A DNA stretch of 64,000 nt, taken from the NCBI RefSeq assembly GCF_024347375.1, contig NZ_AP025470.1, positions 248,001 through 312,000 of the forward strand, written 5' to 3'. Of this stretch, positions 30,039 to 40,682 are shown one piece after another. This DNA comes from Vibrio coralliirubri. GTDB taxonomy: Bacteria; Pseudomonadota; Gammaproteobacteria; Enterobacterales; Vibrionaceae. A program made the translations under genes and the position numbers. Within the stretch, counting starts at the first letter, position 1. Each line of letters starts with the position of its first letter. The notes under the pieces are model-generated. The model saw only the letters and a program-made list of their open reading frames with translations, was not told the origin of the DNA and did no database searches.

Positions 30039-31127
30039 ATGGAACGGATTACGGTCAATCTAGCTGAGCGTAGCTACCCTATCTCTATTGGCGCCGGGTT
30101 ATTTGAAGACCCGGCGTACCTTTCTTTTTTATCAGGTAAGCAGAAAGTTGTTGTTATCAGTAATGTGACAGTAGCGCCTCTTTATGCTGATAAAATTTTA
30201 TCGCTATTGGATCAAGTCGGCTGTCAGACATCTCTTCTCGAGCTGCCAGACGGTGAACAGTACAAAACCCTTGAAACGTTCAATTCAGTGATGAGCTACA
30301 TGCTTGAAGGAAATTACAGCCGCGATGTGGTGGTGATTGCTTTAGGTGGTGGTGTTATCGGTGACTTGGTCGGTTTTGCTGCCTCTTGTTACCAGCGCGG
30401 TATTGATTTCATTCAAATCCCGACGACCCTTCTTTCTCAAGTGGACTCTTCTGTTGGTGGAAAAACCGCGGTAAACCATCCTCTTGGCAAGAATATGATC
30501 GGCGCTTTTTACCAACCGAAATCTGTGATCATCGATACCAACTGTTTATCAACGCTTCCAGAGCGTGAGTTTGCAGCGGGTATTGCTGAGGTGATCAAAT
30601 ACGGCATCATTTACGATGAAGCCTTCTTTGATTGGTTGGAGCAGAATCTAGAGAAACTTTATCAACTTGATGAAGAAGCACTGATTACCGCGATTGCTCG
30701 TTGTTGTGCAATTAAGGCTGAAGTGGTGGCTCTAGATGAAAAAGAGTCAGGAATCAGAGCGTTATTGAACCTAGGTCATACATTTGGTCATGCGATTGAA
30801 GCAGAACTAGGCTATGGTAATTGGCTACATGGTGAAGCTGTGTCGTCAGGCACTGTAATGGCAGCTAAAACAGCTCAATTACAGGGACTGATCTCTCAGC
30901 AGCAACTTGAGCGAATTATTTCTATACTCAAGAATGCGAAACTACCAATCCATACGCCAGAAAGCATGTCTTTTGAAGACTTTATGAAGCACATGATGCG
31001 CGATAAAAAAGTGCTGTCTGGTCAGTTGCGTTTGGTATTACCAACAAGTATTGGTACTGCTGAAGTGGTTGCTGATGTGCCTCAAGACATCATTAAACAA
31101 GCGATCGATTTCTGCCGTACTCTTTAA
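30039..31127 (+). CDS. aroB: 3-dehydroquinate synthase
   Basis: Converts DAHP to 3-dehydroquinate, second step of the shikimate pathway, using NAD and a divalent metal. In 362 residues: NAD-binding [15 protein letters not shown], substrate segment [17 protein letters not shown], and metal ligands in EVIKYGII and [19 protein letters not shown]. The start follows CGGAGAG. Confidence 0.96.
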   Translation: MERITVNLAERSYPISIGAGLFEDPAYLSFLSGKQKVVVISNVTVAPLYADKILSLLDQVGCQTSLLELPDGEQYKTLETFNSVMSYMLEGNYSRDVVVIALGGGVIGDLVGFAASCYQRGIDFIQIPTTLLSQVDSSVGGKTAVNHPLGKNMIGAFYQPKSVIIDTNCLSTLPEREFAAGIAEVIKYGIIYDEAFFDWLEQNLEKLYQLDEEALITAIARCCAIKAEVVALDEKESGIRALLNLGHTFGHAIEAELGYGNWLHGEAVSSGTVMAAKTAQLQGLISQQQLERIISILKNAKLPIHTPESMSFEDFMKHMMRDKKVLSGQLRLVLPTSIGTAEVVADVPQDIIKQAIDFCRTL

Positions 31128-31206
31128 ATTTGGTTGTGAGGTTGCCTAGCTAAACTCTAGGCAACTGAAGCGTTTTACTGATCGATCTTATCAGTAGGGA
31201 TCCCCA

Positions 31207-32724
31207 ATGAGTTTGGCTCATGAATTAAGAGTATTAGAGTTAGAATCTCAAGTTGAGCTGCTAGAGCGCTTACAGCTTTTGACTAACTTTGGTTCAAACC
31301 TTGTGACGGTGGCTGGCAAAGCTGGCTCTGGCCGATCTTGGTTAGCTCAGCGTTATCTTGAAGCATGGTCGACAGAAAAAAATCAGTGTTTACTGCTTTG
31401 TCATCCAAGCCAAGACGATCAACAACGCCGCGCGCTTATTCTTAGCCAAATTGTTTCTGATCCCCTGTTTAATCAACATGATTCTTTATCTGATAGCCTG
31501 ACAAGGTTACTGGATGGAGAGCCGTGTAATGTGGTTATCGTCGTTGATGATGCCCAACGACTTTCTGAGCTATTGGTATCTGAATTATGGATGTTGGTAC
31601 TAGAAGCTCAATCAAACCCTCAATGGACGATCAATATCGTTCTCTTCTCGGAACCTGGCCACTTAGATACGTTATTAACGCGTTTGAGTTACGGTCAACA
31701 ACACAAGCCTATCGATCTTGAGATCGATGACCTTTCGCAACCAGAAGCTGAACATTTCTTTGAATCACTGGTGATTCGATATGTTGATGATGAGTCTGAA
31801 ACTCGCGTGCGACGTGCGTTTAATAAAGCGCAACCTCTGCCCGGTGAGTTAATGGCTTTAGGAGAATTGAAAGTGGAAAAAAGGATTATTATTCGCTCAA
31901 TTATTGGCTCACCCATCAATATCGCGATTGTGGTGGCCTTGTTGTTGATTTTAATTGGTGGTGGTTATTGGTGGATGTTCAGTCAACCAACCCCTGACGA
32001 TAAAGCGCAATCTCTTATCGCTCCGATTGAACAGACAGCTATCCCGACTTTTGAAGTGGAAAGTGGTACCGAGCAAGTTGGAATCGACGGAATGGACGAT
32101 TCTGAAGCCGAAGCTGACAGGAGTTATCAAGGTGCTGATGACGACAGCTCTTCTTTGCCACCGGTTGTGGTTGAAGAGACAGCCAGTGTTGGTGAGGCAA
32201 CACAAGATCAGCAGCGTGTCGTAATCACCTCTGATGTGGTTGATGCCTTGCTTGATGATAAACCTGAAAGTGCCGATACCAGTGCGATTGATGCTGCTGT
32301 TGAAGAAAACACAGGTGCCGCGGTGAGTTCGCAGTCAGATGCAGACAAAGTGGAGTCACAACCTTCAGCCGATGAAGCAGCAGACCTAACCCAGTCCACG
32401 CCACCGACTAAGAAAATCACCTTCTCATTTTCTCGCGAAGAGTTACAAGCTATCTCGCCGCGAGCTTATACCCTACAGTTGAGTGCGATGACTTCATTGG
32501 AAGACGTACAATCTTTCATTGAAGAGTATGACCTTGAGAACAAGGTTCGTATTTACCCAACACTTCGTAACGACACCAAGTGGTTTATTATCACTTATCA
32601 AGATTACCCAACGATTCAAGTGGCGAGAGACGCGGTAAGTGCGTTATCAAAACCCCTTCAACAGTTGGAACCTTGGGCAAAATCGATGAATCAAGTACAT
32701 CGAGAGATAGAACGTGCGAAATAA
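31207..32724 (+). CDS. damX: Cell division protein DamX (AAA domain plus SPOR domain)
   Basis: 505 residues: N-terminal AAA-type ATPase with P-loop VAGKAGSGRSW (36-46) and a Walker-B-like VVIVVDDAQ; one transmembrane helix (about 236-256); a long acidic, low-complexity periplasmic linker (about 260-400); C-terminal SPOR domain (about 410-500) with YTLQLSAMTS. SPOR domains bind septal peptidoglycan lacking stem peptides, placing it at the division site. Its place between aroB and dam is conserved in gammaproteobacteria. Confidence 0.93.
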   Translation: MSLAHELRVLELESQVELLERLQLLTNFGSNLVTVAGKAGSGRSWLAQRYLEAWSTEKNQCLLLCHPSQDDQQRRALILSQIVSDPLFNQHDSLSDSLTRLLDGEPCNVVIVVDDAQRLSELLVSELWMLVLEAQSNPQWTINIVLFSEPGHLDTLLTRLSYGQQHKPIDLEIDDLSQPEAEHFFESLVIRYVDDESETRVRRAFNKAQPLPGELMALGELKVEKRIIIRSIIGSPINIAIVVALLLILIGGGYWWMFSQPTPDDKAQSLIAPIEQTAIPTFEVESGTEQVGIDGMDDSEAEADRSYQGADDDSSSLPPVVVEETASVGEATQDQQRVVITSDVVDALLDDKPESADTSAIDAAVEENTGAAVSSQSDADKVESQPSADEAADLTQSTPPTKKITFSFSREELQAISPRAYTLQLSAMTSLEDVQSFIEEYDLENKVRIYPTLRNDTKWFIITYQDYPTIQVARDAVSALSKPLQQLEPWAKSMNQVHREIERAK

Positions 32725-32793
32725 CCCTGAGCTTAGCCTCAAAATATGTTACATTCCGCAGCCTTATTTTTGAGTTGATAGATAGAGCAGTAA

Positions 32794-33642
32794 ATGAAAA
32801 AGCAGCGTGCCTTTCTAAAATGGGCTGGTGGTAAATATGGCCTAGTTGAAGACATCCAACGTCACCTGCCACCTGCTCGTAAATTGGTAGAACCGTTTGT
32901 CGGTGCCGGCTCAGTATTTCTGAATACTGACTTTGAACAGTACCTGCTTGCAGACATCAATCCCGATCTTATCAACCTGTACAACCTACTTAAAACCGAT
33001 CCTGAAACTTATATCACGGAAGCGAAGCGCTGGTTCTGTCCTGAGAACAACCGCAAAGAAGCCTTCTTAGATATTCGTGCTGAGTTCAATGGTACAGATA
33101 ACGTCATGTATCGTTCGTTGGCTTTCTTGTATATGAACCGATTTGGTTTCAATGGCCTGTGTCGTTACAACAAGAAGGGCGGTTTTAACGTTCCATTTGG
33201 TTCTTATAAAAAACCTTACTTCCCAGAAGCTGAGCTGGAGTTTTTTGCCGAGAAAGCGAAAAAGGCCACCTTCGTCTGTGAGGGATACCATGAAACCTTT
33301 AGCCGCGCGCGTAAAGGTTGTGTGGTTTACTGCGATCCTCCATACGCACCACTGTCGAACACGGCTAACTTTACCTCTTACGCAGGTAATGGCTTTAGCT
33401 TAGATGACCAAGCTGCACTGGCGGATGTTGCTGAAAAAGCAGCGATGGAACGCGGTATTCCTGTTTTGATTTCAAACCACGATACGACATTAACTCGTCG
33501 CTTATATCATGGTGCGGAGTTGAACGTGGTTAAGGTGAAACGCACCATCAGCCGCAATGGCGCTGGCCGTAATAAAGTTGATGAGCTTTTGGCGCTTTTC
33601 CATAAAGAGAAAAACCAGCAGCACGCATCAGCGGAACAGTAA
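32794..33642 (+). CDS. dam: DNA adenine methylase Dam (GATC)
   Basis: N6-adenine methyltransferase of GATC sites, used in mismatch repair and replication control; it is essential in V. cholerae. 282 residues with AdoMet motif LVEPFVGAGSVFLN (31-44), the FLKWAGGKYGLV N-terminus, and catalytic DPPY at 181-184. The C-terminal KVKRTISRNGAGRNKVDELL is typical. Follows damX by 69 bp. Confidence 0.96.
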   Translation: MKKQRAFLKWAGGKYGLVEDIQRHLPPARKLVEPFVGAGSVFLNTDFEQYLLADINPDLINLYNLLKTDPETYITEAKRWFCPENNRKEAFLDIRAEFNGTDNVMYRSLAFLYMNRFGFNGLCRYNKKGGFNVPFGSYKKPYFPEAELEFFAEKAKKATFVCEGYHETFSRARKGCVVYCDPPYAPLSNTANFTSYAGNGFSLDDQAALADVAEKAAMERGIPVLISNHDTTLTRRLYHGAELNVVKVKRTISRNGAGRNKVDELLALFHKEKNQQHASAEQ

Positions 33643-33843
33643 TGGTCAGAATATCCGCCAAACTCATTAAATTGAGTGACCAACGGATACTTTCTTAAAC
33701 TAATCTTTCGAACTGCTAGGATCTGCTTAGGTGCTTAGGTAGAATTGCACACCAAATAGTCTTGGGATTGAGTCTTGTATTTGTGTATGAGATGTCACCA
33801 AGGCGGTGATATTCGCAATTTACTCACTCTTAAGAGGTTTGGT

Positions 33844-34518
33844 ATGAAAGATTTTCTAATCGCTCCATCGATTTTGTCTGCAGATTTTGCTCGTCTTGGT
33901 GAAGACGTAGAAAAAGTACTCGCAGCTGGTGCTGATGTTGTGCACTTCGATGTGATGGACAACCACTACGTACCTAACCTGACTTTTGGCGCGCCTATTT
34001 GTAAAGCGCTGCGCGACTACGGTATTACGGCTCCTATCGATGTTCACCTGATGGTTAAGCCAGTAGACAGCATCGTGCCTGAGTTTGCTAAAGCCGGCGC
34101 ATCAATGATTACCTTCCACGTTGAAGCGTCAGAGCACATCGATCGCACTCTACAGCTAATCAAAGAGCACGGCTGTAAAGCGGGTGTAGTACTGAATCCT
34201 GCAACGCCGCTTTCTTGCCTAGATTATATCCTAGACAAAGTAGACATGATTCTACTGATGTCTGTGAACCCAGGCTTCGGCGGTCAATCTTTCATTCCTC
34301 ATACGCTAGATAAACTGCGTGCTGTTCGTAAGCTGATTGATGAGTCAGGCCGTGACATTCGCCTTGAGATTGATGGCGGCGTGAAGGTTGATAACATCCG
34401 TGAAATCGCAGAAGCGGGCGCAGATATGTTCGTCGCGGGTTCCGCTATCTTCAATCAACCAGATTACAAAGAAGTGATTGATGAGATGCGTGCAGAGCTT
34501 GCAAAAGTAAACGCATGA
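33844..34518 (+). CDS. rpe: Ribulose-phosphate 3-epimerase
   Basis: Interconverts ribulose 5-phosphate and xylulose 5-phosphate in the pentose phosphate pathway. 224-residue TIM barrel: [22 protein letters not shown] start, [16 protein letters not shown] metal/catalytic region, DVHLMV, and [11 protein letters not shown]. The start at 33844 matches the family and follows AGAGG; a longer in-frame start at 33775 adds an unrelated leader and was rejected. Confidence 0.96.
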   Translation: MKDFLIAPSILSADFARLGEDVEKVLAAGADVVHFDVMDNHYVPNLTFGAPICKALRDYGITAPIDVHLMVKPVDSIVPEFAKAGASMITFHVEASEHIDRTLQLIKEHGCKAGVVLNPATPLSCLDYILDKVDMILLMSVNPGFGGQSFIPHTLDKLRAVRKLIDESGRDIRLEIDGGVKVDNIREIAEAGADMFVAGSAIFNQPDYKEVIDEMRAELAKVNA

Positions 34519-34546
34519 TCGTAAAACTACAGATAGATTGAATATT

Positions 34547-34570
34547 AAGGGGCTAATTTGCCCCTTTTTT
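34547..34570 (+). terminator. Terminator after rpe
   Basis: Short GC-rich stem AAGGGGC with GCCCCTT around a six-base loop, then T residues. It separates rpe from gph, which are otherwise often cotranscribed. Confidence 0.82.
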
Positions 34571-34620
34571 ACGTCTTATAGCTCAACTCATAAGACGAAC
34601 ATAATAAATAGGAAAGTAAG

Positions 34621-35307
34621 ATGTCATTAAGCTCAATAAAACTGATCGCCTTTGATTTGGACGGAACCTTGTTAGACAGCGTGCCTGATTTGGCCGTTGC
34701 TGCTGACCAAGCTTGTCAGGAGTTGGGCTTCCCTTCAGTGAGCGAAGAGCAAGTTCGTGACTACGTAGGTAATGGTGCTGATGTTCTTATCGGACGCTCA
34801 CTCAGCCGTAACCTGACGGTTGACCCAAGCCTAGAGCCAGAGCTACTGAAAAAAGCACGCATCCTGTTTGATGATTTCTACGAGCAGGGCGGTCACAAGC
34901 TAAGTCACCTTTACCCATCGGTTAAAGAGACGTTGGCTGAGCTGGATAAGGCGGGTTTCACCATGGCGCTGGTTACCAACAAGCCTTCGAAGTTTGTACC
35001 AGACGTTCTGGCACAACACGGTATTGATAAGTACTTTGTTGATGTGTTGGGTGGCGATTCTTTCCCAGAGAAAAAACCGAACCCAGTCGCGTTGAACTGG
35101 TTGCTAGAAAAGCACAATGTTAAAGCGGAAGAGATGCTGATGGTTGGCGATTCAAGCAACGACATTAAAGCGGCTAAGAATGCAGGCTGTCACTCGTTTG
35201 GTCTGACTTACGGTTATAACCATGGCGAGCCGATTTCAGCATCAAACCCTGACTATGTCGCGGATAACGTCGCGCAATTACTAGATGTCGTTCTAGTTTC
35301 AGCATAA
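34621..35307 (+). CDS. gph: Phosphoglycolate phosphatase
   Basis: HAD-superfamily enzyme that removes 2-phosphoglycolate formed in repair of 3'-phosphoglycolate DNA ends. 228 residues with motif I FDLDGTLLDS (11-20), motif II ALVTNKP, motif III lysine in FPEKKPNP, and motif IV MVGDSSNDIKAAKNAG. Position between rpe and trpS is conserved in gammaproteobacteria. AGGAAAG precedes the start. Confidence 0.94.
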   Translation: MSLSSIKLIAFDLDGTLLDSVPDLAVAADQACQELGFPSVSEEQVRDYVGNGADVLIGRSLSRNLTVDPSLEPELLKKARILFDDFYEQGGHKLSHLYPSVKETLAELDKAGFTMALVTNKPSKFVPDVLAQHGIDKYFVDVLGGDSFPEKKPNPVALNWLLEKHNVKAEEMLMVGDSSNDIKAAKNAGCHSFGLTYGYNHGEPISASNPDYVADNVAQLLDVVLVSA

Positions 35308-35365
35308 AGCGGACAAAAGTTAGCTAACCTACTAGCAAAATACTTATCAATGAGTACACTGGATG

Positions 35366-35394
35366 AGCCGTACAGAAGAGCTGTGCGGCTTTTC
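35366..35394 (+). terminator. Terminator after gph
   Basis: 10-bp stem AGCCGTACAG / CTGTGCGGCT (one G-U pair) followed by TTTTC. Confidence 0.72.
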
Positions 35395-35457
35395 TATATT
35401 TAAGTTAAGAAGCTAAGCGTTCAATAAACTTAGCGAATAAGCAAAGGAATTAAAACC

Positions 35458-36474
35458 ATGAGCAAGCCCATCGTATTGAGTGGTGTTCAACCATCTGGTG
35501 AACTAAGTATCGGTAACTACTTGGGTGCTCTACGTCAATGGCAACAGATGCAAGATGATTACGATTGCCAATACTGTGTTGTAGACCTTCACGCAATTAC
35601 GGTTCGCCAAGACCCGAAAGCACTGCATGAAGCGACTCTAGACGCACTAGCAATCTGTCTTGCTGTCGGTGTTGATCCAAAGAAGAGCACGCTATTTGTT
35701 CAGTCACACGTACCAGAGCATGCTCAACTTGGTTGGCTTCTTAACTGTTACACGCAAATGGGTGAACTGAGCCGTATGACTCAGTTTAAAGATAAGTCTG
35801 CACGTCACTCAAACGACGTAAACGTAGGCCTATACGACTACCCAGTGTTGATGGCTGCAGACATCCTGCTTTACGGTGCTCACCAAGTACCTGTAGGTAG
35901 CGACCAGAAACAACACCTAGAGCTAGCGCGTGATATCGCAACTCGCTTTAACAACATCTACGGTCCTGAAACGCCAATCTTCCAAGTACCAGAACCTTAC
36001 ATTCCAACAGTGAATGCACGTGTAATGAGCCTGCAAGACGCGACGAAGAAGATGTCTAAGTCGGATGACAACCGTAAGAACGTGATTACTCTGCTAGAAG
36101 AGCCTAAGTCGATCATCAAGAAGATCAACAAAGCGCAAACCGATGCAGAAACACCACCACGTATTGCTCATGATTGGGAAAACAAAGCGGGTATCTCTAA
36201 CCTAATGGGTCTGTACTCTGCAGCGACGGGTAAAACGTTCGAAGAGATCGAAGCGCAGTACCAAGGCGTTGAAATGTACGGCCCGTTCAAGAAAGACGTA
36301 GGCGCAGCATTGGTTGAGATGCTTGAGCCGATTCAAGCTGAATATCACCGTATCCGTGCTGACCGTGCTTACATGGACGCAGTAATGAAAGCCGGTGCTG
36401 AAAAAGCCTCTGAGCGTGCTGCAGTGACACTGAAAAAAGCATACGAAGCAGTAGGTTTTGTTACTCGCCCATAG
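35458..36474 (+). CDS. trpS: Tryptophanyl-tRNA synthetase
   Basis: Class I synthetase charging tRNA-Trp. 338 residues with the HIGH-type motif in [14 protein letters not shown] (12-25), [29 protein letters not shown], and KMSKS in [10 protein letters not shown]. The start follows AAAGGAA. Flanked by terminators on both sides. Confidence 0.97.
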   Translation: MSKPIVLSGVQPSGELSIGNYLGALRQWQQMQDDYDCQYCVVDLHAITVRQDPKALHEATLDALAICLAVGVDPKKSTLFVQSHVPEHAQLGWLLNCYTQMGELSRMTQFKDKSARHSNDVNVGLYDYPVLMAADILLYGAHQVPVGSDQKQHLELARDIATRFNNIYGPETPIFQVPEPYIPTVNARVMSLQDATKKMSKSDDNRKNVITLLEEPKSIIKKINKAQTDAETPPRIAHDWENKAGISNLMGLYSAATGKTFEEIEAQYQGVEMYGPFKKDVGAALVEMLEPIQAEYHRIRADRAYMDAVMKAGAEKASERAAVTLKKAYEAVGFVTRP

Positions 36475-36859
36475 GGTGAACTAACACAACTCGCTTGAGA
36501 ATTTGAGCCCAAAGTAGCTGCTGTTTACTTTGGGCTTTTTCATGCCTATTTCATTTGCCTTCCCCGAAAACTCCTTGTTTGAATTGATAATTTACGCAGT
36601 ATTTAGCTAGCACACCCGTGTCTTTAATGCTGTGCAGATGATCTTATTTGGCACCCTCAAGCTTTATAAAATCACACTCGTTTCTATATATGTTGGAAAT
36701 ATATAACGTGCCAAACAATTGATGATTCCAAAGTGATAAGTTCCTCATTTTCTTGCCAACTGACTTATTCCTTTCATAAATAAACCTGATAGTTACCACA
36801 AAATACATGACTGCCCATAGATGGCAGTGACTATAACTCGATGAACTCAGGTGAAACGG
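36475..36859. other. 385-bp gap between trpS and the nuclease gene
   Basis: Holds the trpS terminator and about 300 bp of A/T-rich sequence, presumably the nuclease promoter region. TATATAT-N7-ATATATA (36685-36705) is an inverted repeat of low complexity. I found no clear Pho box or CRP site, and no RNA gene. Confidence 0.6.
36506..36540 (+). terminator. Terminator after trpS
   Basis: Perfect 11-bp stem AGCCCAAAGTA / TACTTTGGGCT followed by T residues. Confidence 0.92.
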
Positions 36860-39454
36860 ATGGCTCTTTTACACAAACCTTCATTGCTAGCAGTGGCAAT
36901 TGGTAGCTTGTTAACTACAAGCGCACACGCTGATTTGTTTATTTCACAATATGTGGAAGGCGGCAGCTATAACAAAGCGGTTGAGATTGCCAATAGTGGC
37001 GATAGCAGCATTAGTTTAGATGGTTACTCATTGGCGAAATCTGCCAATGGCAACGGATCATGGGGTGCCACTTTACCTTTAGATGGCCACGTTTTAGCAC
37101 CCGGTGAAGTACTCGTGGTCGCACATTCTAGTGCGAGTGATGAGATTAAAGCTCAAGCTGACATTATTAATGCCTCTATCGCCAATCATAACGGTGACGA
37201 CCCGCTGGCTATCTTGAATTCAGACGGCTCGGTACATGATGTTGTTGGTTTGATGGGCGATGTGGACTGGGGCAAAGATGTTACTTTGGTTCGTGCGACA
37301 CAAACACCTTCCGCGACGTTTGATGCTTCACAATGGGTATCGCTACCCAAAGACAGCATTGAAGGCCTAGGTTCACTAGACAGTGTTGAACTGCCAGAAG
37401 CGTTCACTTGTACACAAGATGGCTCTGACCCAGTATTCACCACCATTCAAGAAATCCAAGGTGAAGGCGCAACATCGCCATTCATCGATGGCTACCCGTA
37501 CATCACCGACGATGAGTACTTCGTCAAAGGTGTGGTAAGTGCGGTAACAACAGGCCTAACCAAAGGCTTCTACTTGCAAGCACTTGAGGATGATTTCAAC
37601 TCAAGCACTTCTGAAGGCCTATTTATTCATACCAACCAGTCGAGCTCAGAACTGGCTGCGGGCGACGTTGTGTGTGTGAAAGGCAAGGTTCAAGAATACT
37701 ACAGCCACACTCAGCTAAAAGTTGAAAACAACCAATGGCTAAAACAGGGCGAGCAGCAGGCACCTGAAGCAACGGCGATAGAAGCGCTAGACAGTGATGA
37801 GAACTTCGCTGCAACGCTAGAACGTTACGAAGGCATGTTGGTGAAAACAACCGAAGCACTAGACATGCGTGTGACACGTACCTTTGGTTATGACTACGCC
37901 GGTCGTCGTAACAACATGGTACTGGCGCATGAGCGTATTAACATGCAGCCAAACCAGCTTTTCGCCGCGGGATCTGACGAAGCGAAGCAGCAAACTGAAG
38001 ACAACGCTGATCGTCGTCTTTTCGTTGAAACCGATCAAAAAGCAGCTGATGGACAAGTCCCTTTTTATCCAGATTTTGGCCGCACTGATATCGACCAAGA
38101 TGGCTCGACCGAAGACTACATCCGCATTGATGACACCATTGTTGGTCTAGAAGGTGTTCTGACCTACAGCTACGGTGAGTACCGTTTAATTGCGACTAAC
38201 CAGATTTCTGCTGAAAACTTTGTGCGTAACGATCCGCGCACCGACAAACCAGACATGGATGAAGGTGATTTACGTATCGCGACCTTCAACGTATTGAACT
38301 ACTTTAACTCTCCATTTGGTGGCGACGCGAATCAGCACGGTAATAACCGTGGCGCGAACACCATCACTGAGTTTGAAATGCAGCAAGAGAAGATTGTGAA
38401 CGCGATTCTTCGTCTAGACGCTGACATCATTGGTTTGATGGAAATTGAGAACAACGGCTTTGGTGAAGGTTCAGCGATTCAACAGCTTGTTAACCAACTG
38501 AATGATCGTATTGAGCGTAAGAAAGACCGTTATACCTTTGTGGCTGTTGATTCTAATGAAGATGGCGTAACCGACGAGATGGACTCGATTGGTACCGATG
38601 TAATCACAACCGGTGTTATTTACCGTAAGAAGGTAGTGAAGCTTAAAGACAGCCGTGTTATCGCGATGCCAAGCCAACAAGCCCCAGAGGTGTTAGATGA
38701 TTCAGGTAAGGTGATTGAAGATGGTAAGAACTACCAACGTGACTCATTGGCGCCAACCTTTAAAGTTAAAGGTACCAAAGAGAAACTCACCGTAGCGATT
38801 AACCACTTTAAATCGAAAGGTTCTAAGTGTTGGGAAGATGCAGCACCGGTTGAGCAGGGCGGCCAAGGTGGCGTTGATGCCGATAAGCAAGGTTCATGTG
38901 AGAACTTCCGTGTTGCTGCGGCAGTTGCATTAGGTGAAGCGCTAGACGGCATCAAAGGCCACAAAGTGATTCTGGGTGACATGAACTCGTACGGCATGGA
39001 AGATCCAATGCTGGTGCTAACGGATTACTCGGAAGAGAAATACGGTAAGCAAATAAAAGCAGCTCGTAATACCTTCCTTGATGGTGTTGAGCAGTTTGGT
39101 GATAGTGGTGCGGTGATTACGAAGAACTACGGCTACGTTAATGCCGTGGCTCAAAAGCACCCAGACAGTTGGAGCTACTCATACAATGACGAAGTGGGCG
39201 CACTGGATCACCTGCTGATCAGCGACAGCCTGAAAGATAGGGTTGTCGATGCTACCGATTGGCACATCAATGGTGGTGAGTCGACGTTGTTTGATTACAA
39301 CGAAGAGTACAAAGGTGATCTGCCTAAGTACCAAGATCACTTCCGTTCATCGGATCATGATCCTGCCGTTCTTGAGCTAAGAGTGGGCGGTTCATTTGGC
39401 TTCGGTGCTCTGATGTCACTATTTGGCTTAGCAATGTGGCGCCGTCGCAAATAG
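36860..39454 (+). CDS. xds: Secreted ExeM/NucH-family endonuclease (Xds-like)
   Basis: 864-residue extracellular DNase. Signal peptide (about 1-25, cleavage after SAHA); lamin-tail domain (about 27-130, DLFISQYVEGGSYNKAVEIAN); an OB-fold region (about 195-300); endonuclease/exonuclease/phosphatase domain from about 465 (LRIATFNVLNYFNSP, IGLMEIENNGFG, INHFKSKGSKC, LGDMNSYG, SSDHDPAVLEL); and a C-terminal GGSFGFGAL…LAMWRRRK tail like GlyGly-CTERM signals. In V. cholerae Xds degrades extracellular DNA in biofilms and neutrophil nets. ATG at 36860 has AGGTG at six bases; an in-frame GTG at 36851 is the alternative. Confidence 0.92.
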   Translation: MALLHKPSLLAVAIGSLLTTSAHADLFISQYVEGGSYNKAVEIANSGDSSISLDGYSLAKSANGNGSWGATLPLDGHVLAPGEVLVVAHSSASDEIKAQADIINASIANHNGDDPLAILNSDGSVHDVVGLMGDVDWGKDVTLVRATQTPSATFDASQWVSLPKDSIEGLGSLDSVELPEAFTCTQDGSDPVFTTIQEIQGEGATSPFIDGYPYITDDEYFVKGVVSAVTTGLTKGFYLQALEDDFNSSTSEGLFIHTNQSSSELAAGDVVCVKGKVQEYYSHTQLKVENNQWLKQGEQQAPEATAIEALDSDENFAATLERYEGMLVKTTEALDMRVTRTFGYDYAGRRNNMVLAHERINMQPNQLFAAGSDEAKQQTEDNADRRLFVETDQKAADGQVPFYPDFGRTDIDQDGSTEDYIRIDDTIVGLEGVLTYSYGEYRLIATNQISAENFVRNDPRTDKPDMDEGDLRIATFNVLNYFNSPFGGDANQHGNNRGANTITEFEMQQEKIVNAILRLDADIIGLMEIENNGFGEGSAIQQLVNQLNDRIERKKDRYTFVAVDSNEDGVTDEMDSIGTDVITTGVIYRKKVVKLKDSRVIAMPSQQAPEVLDDSGKVIEDGKNYQRDSLAPTFKVKGTKEKLTVAINHFKSKGSKCWEDAAPVEQGGQGGVDADKQGSCENFRVAAAVALGEALDGIKGHKVILGDMNSYGMEDPMLVLTDYSEEKYGKQIKAARNTFLDGVEQFGDSGAVITKNYGYVNAVAQKHPDSWSYSYNDEVGALDHLLISDSLKDRVVDATDWHINGGESTLFDYNEEYKGDLPKYQDHFRSSDHDPAVLELRVGGSFGFGALMSLFGLAMWRRRK

Positions 39455-39481
39455 ATTGGCTTGCCACACAAGCAAGCCAAT
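39455..39481 (+). repeat. Hairpin directly after the nuclease stop
   Basis: Perfect 10-bp stem ATTGGCTTGC / GCAAGCCAAT with a seven-base loop, starting at the base after the stop codon and lacking a T tract. Probably an mRNA 3' structure. Confidence 0.65.
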
Positions 39482-39510
39482 TCAGATAACTTAACGCTAT
39501 CTGTAAACAA

Positions 39511-39538
39511 TTAAGGTCAACTTAGGTTGGCCTTAATT
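39511..39538 (+). terminator. Terminator-like hairpin before pabA
   Basis: 11-bp stem TTAAGGTCAAC / GTTGGCCTTAA (one G-U pair) with a four-base loop, followed by TTATT. Likely terminates nuclease transcription. Confidence 0.6.
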
Positions 39539-39639
39539 ATTGGCGAAATGCAGTTTCCACTTGCCTTTCGCTATGGGTATTGCACAATACCGCCCCTATA
39601 TCTCCCAATCCTTTAGTATTTAGCAAACGATTTCGACCC

Positions 39640-40218
39640 ATGTTACTTATCATCGATAACTACGACTCTTTTACCTATAACTTGTATCAGTATTTCTGTG
39701 AGTTAGGGGTCACTGTAAAAGTTGTTCGCAACGATGAGATTGATATAGCGGGCATCGAAGCGCTAAATCCTAGCCATCTTGTTATCTCGCCGGGCCCATG
39801 TACGCCCGATGATGCGGGAATTTCGCTACAGGTGATTGAACACTTCGTTGGTAAGCTGCCGATCTTAGGTGTGTGTCTTGGCCATCAAGCCATTGCTCAA
39901 GTCTTTGGTGGTGAAGTGGTGAGAGCCAGACAAGTGATGCACGGTAAAACCTCGCCGATCCGCCATAACGGTAAGAGTGTTTTTCAAGGTCTCAATAACC
40001 CTCTGACTGTGACTCGTTACCACTCTTTAGTGGTGAAAAACGGCACATTACCAGACTGTTTTGAGCTGACCTCTTGGACAGAATTTGAAGATGGCAGCAT
40101 GGATGAGATCATGGGTTATCAACATAAAATCTTGCCGATTGATGCCGTCCAATTTCACCCTGAATCGATTAAAACAGAGCAAGGACACCAGCTTCTCGCT
40201 AACTTCCTAGCACGTTGA
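39640..40218 (+). CDS. pabA: Aminodeoxychorismate synthase glutaminase subunit PabA
   Basis: Class I glutamine amidotransferase supplying ammonia to PabB for folate synthesis; such subunits can also serve TrpE. 192 residues: [17 protein letters not shown] start, oxyanion SPGPCTP, nucleophile Cys in GVCLGHQAI (near 79), and His-Glu in QFHPESI. The start at 39640 is chosen because it matches the family N-terminus; a frame opening at 39580 adds 20 unrelated residues. Lone position away from trp genes and beside argD favours pabA over trpG. Confidence 0.92.
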   Translation: MLLIIDNYDSFTYNLYQYFCELGVTVKVVRNDEIDIAGIEALNPSHLVISPGPCTPDDAGISLQVIEHFVGKLPILGVCLGHQAIAQVFGGEVVRARQVMHGKTSPIRHNGKSVFQGLNNPLTVTRYHSLVVKNGTLPDCFELTSWTEFEDGSMDEIMGYQHKILPIDAVQFHPESIKTEQGHQLLANFLAR

Positions 40219-40682
40219 GTGTTTAAATTTGACCCTTTTTCCGTCTAAATAAGCCAGTTAAACGTATTCCATTACCCGTTAAGCGTTTAAATTCGGGCGT
40301 TACGCGTCTTCATCCCTCTGACGCCGATCACTTTTTATAACATTTCTCCCTCGTCAGGCTAAGTTTTTAGCCTATGCAAAATTATTCGCGTTATTTCGTC
40401 TCGAACCCAATATACCGCAATGCCAGTAAGGCTTTGCTGTTGCTGGTTATACGTTTAGGTAAAAAAAGCTTCATAAAACAGATTAATTGATGCATAAATA
40501 GTCATAGGTAGTGACGTTTAGCTGGTTGTAAGGGATGGCTAAAGAATAATCTACTATTGAAAAGGTTAATTAAATGTAAATATAATGCTGCAGCGGGATT
40601 ATGGCGAGACAAAATATCTTTGTCTCACTTATGAACCATTACGCTTATTTGCGAAGCTTGCGGTATCGAGAAGGAATGTACG
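40219..40682. other. 464-bp gap between pabA and argD
   Basis: No reading frame of note and no tRNA or obvious small RNA. It holds an ArgR-like box near 40491 and two related A/T-rich stretches with GTTTAAATT (near 40220) and GCGTTTAAATTCG (near 40280). The argD ribosome site AAGGA is at its right end. Confidence 0.6.
40491..40504 (+). promoter_or_regulatory. Probable ArgR box upstream of argD
   Basis: TGCATAAATAGTCA matches the ARG-box core TGAATWWWWATTCA at 12 of 14 positions. A weaker left half (TTCATAAAA) lies 21 bp upstream at 40470. It is about 180 bp before the argD start. Confidence 0.6.

Noticed and set aside
40219..40682. Small RNA gene in the pabA-argD gap
   Set aside because: No terminator-like hairpin with T tract or clear promoter pair defines a transcript; only the ArgR-like box was retained.
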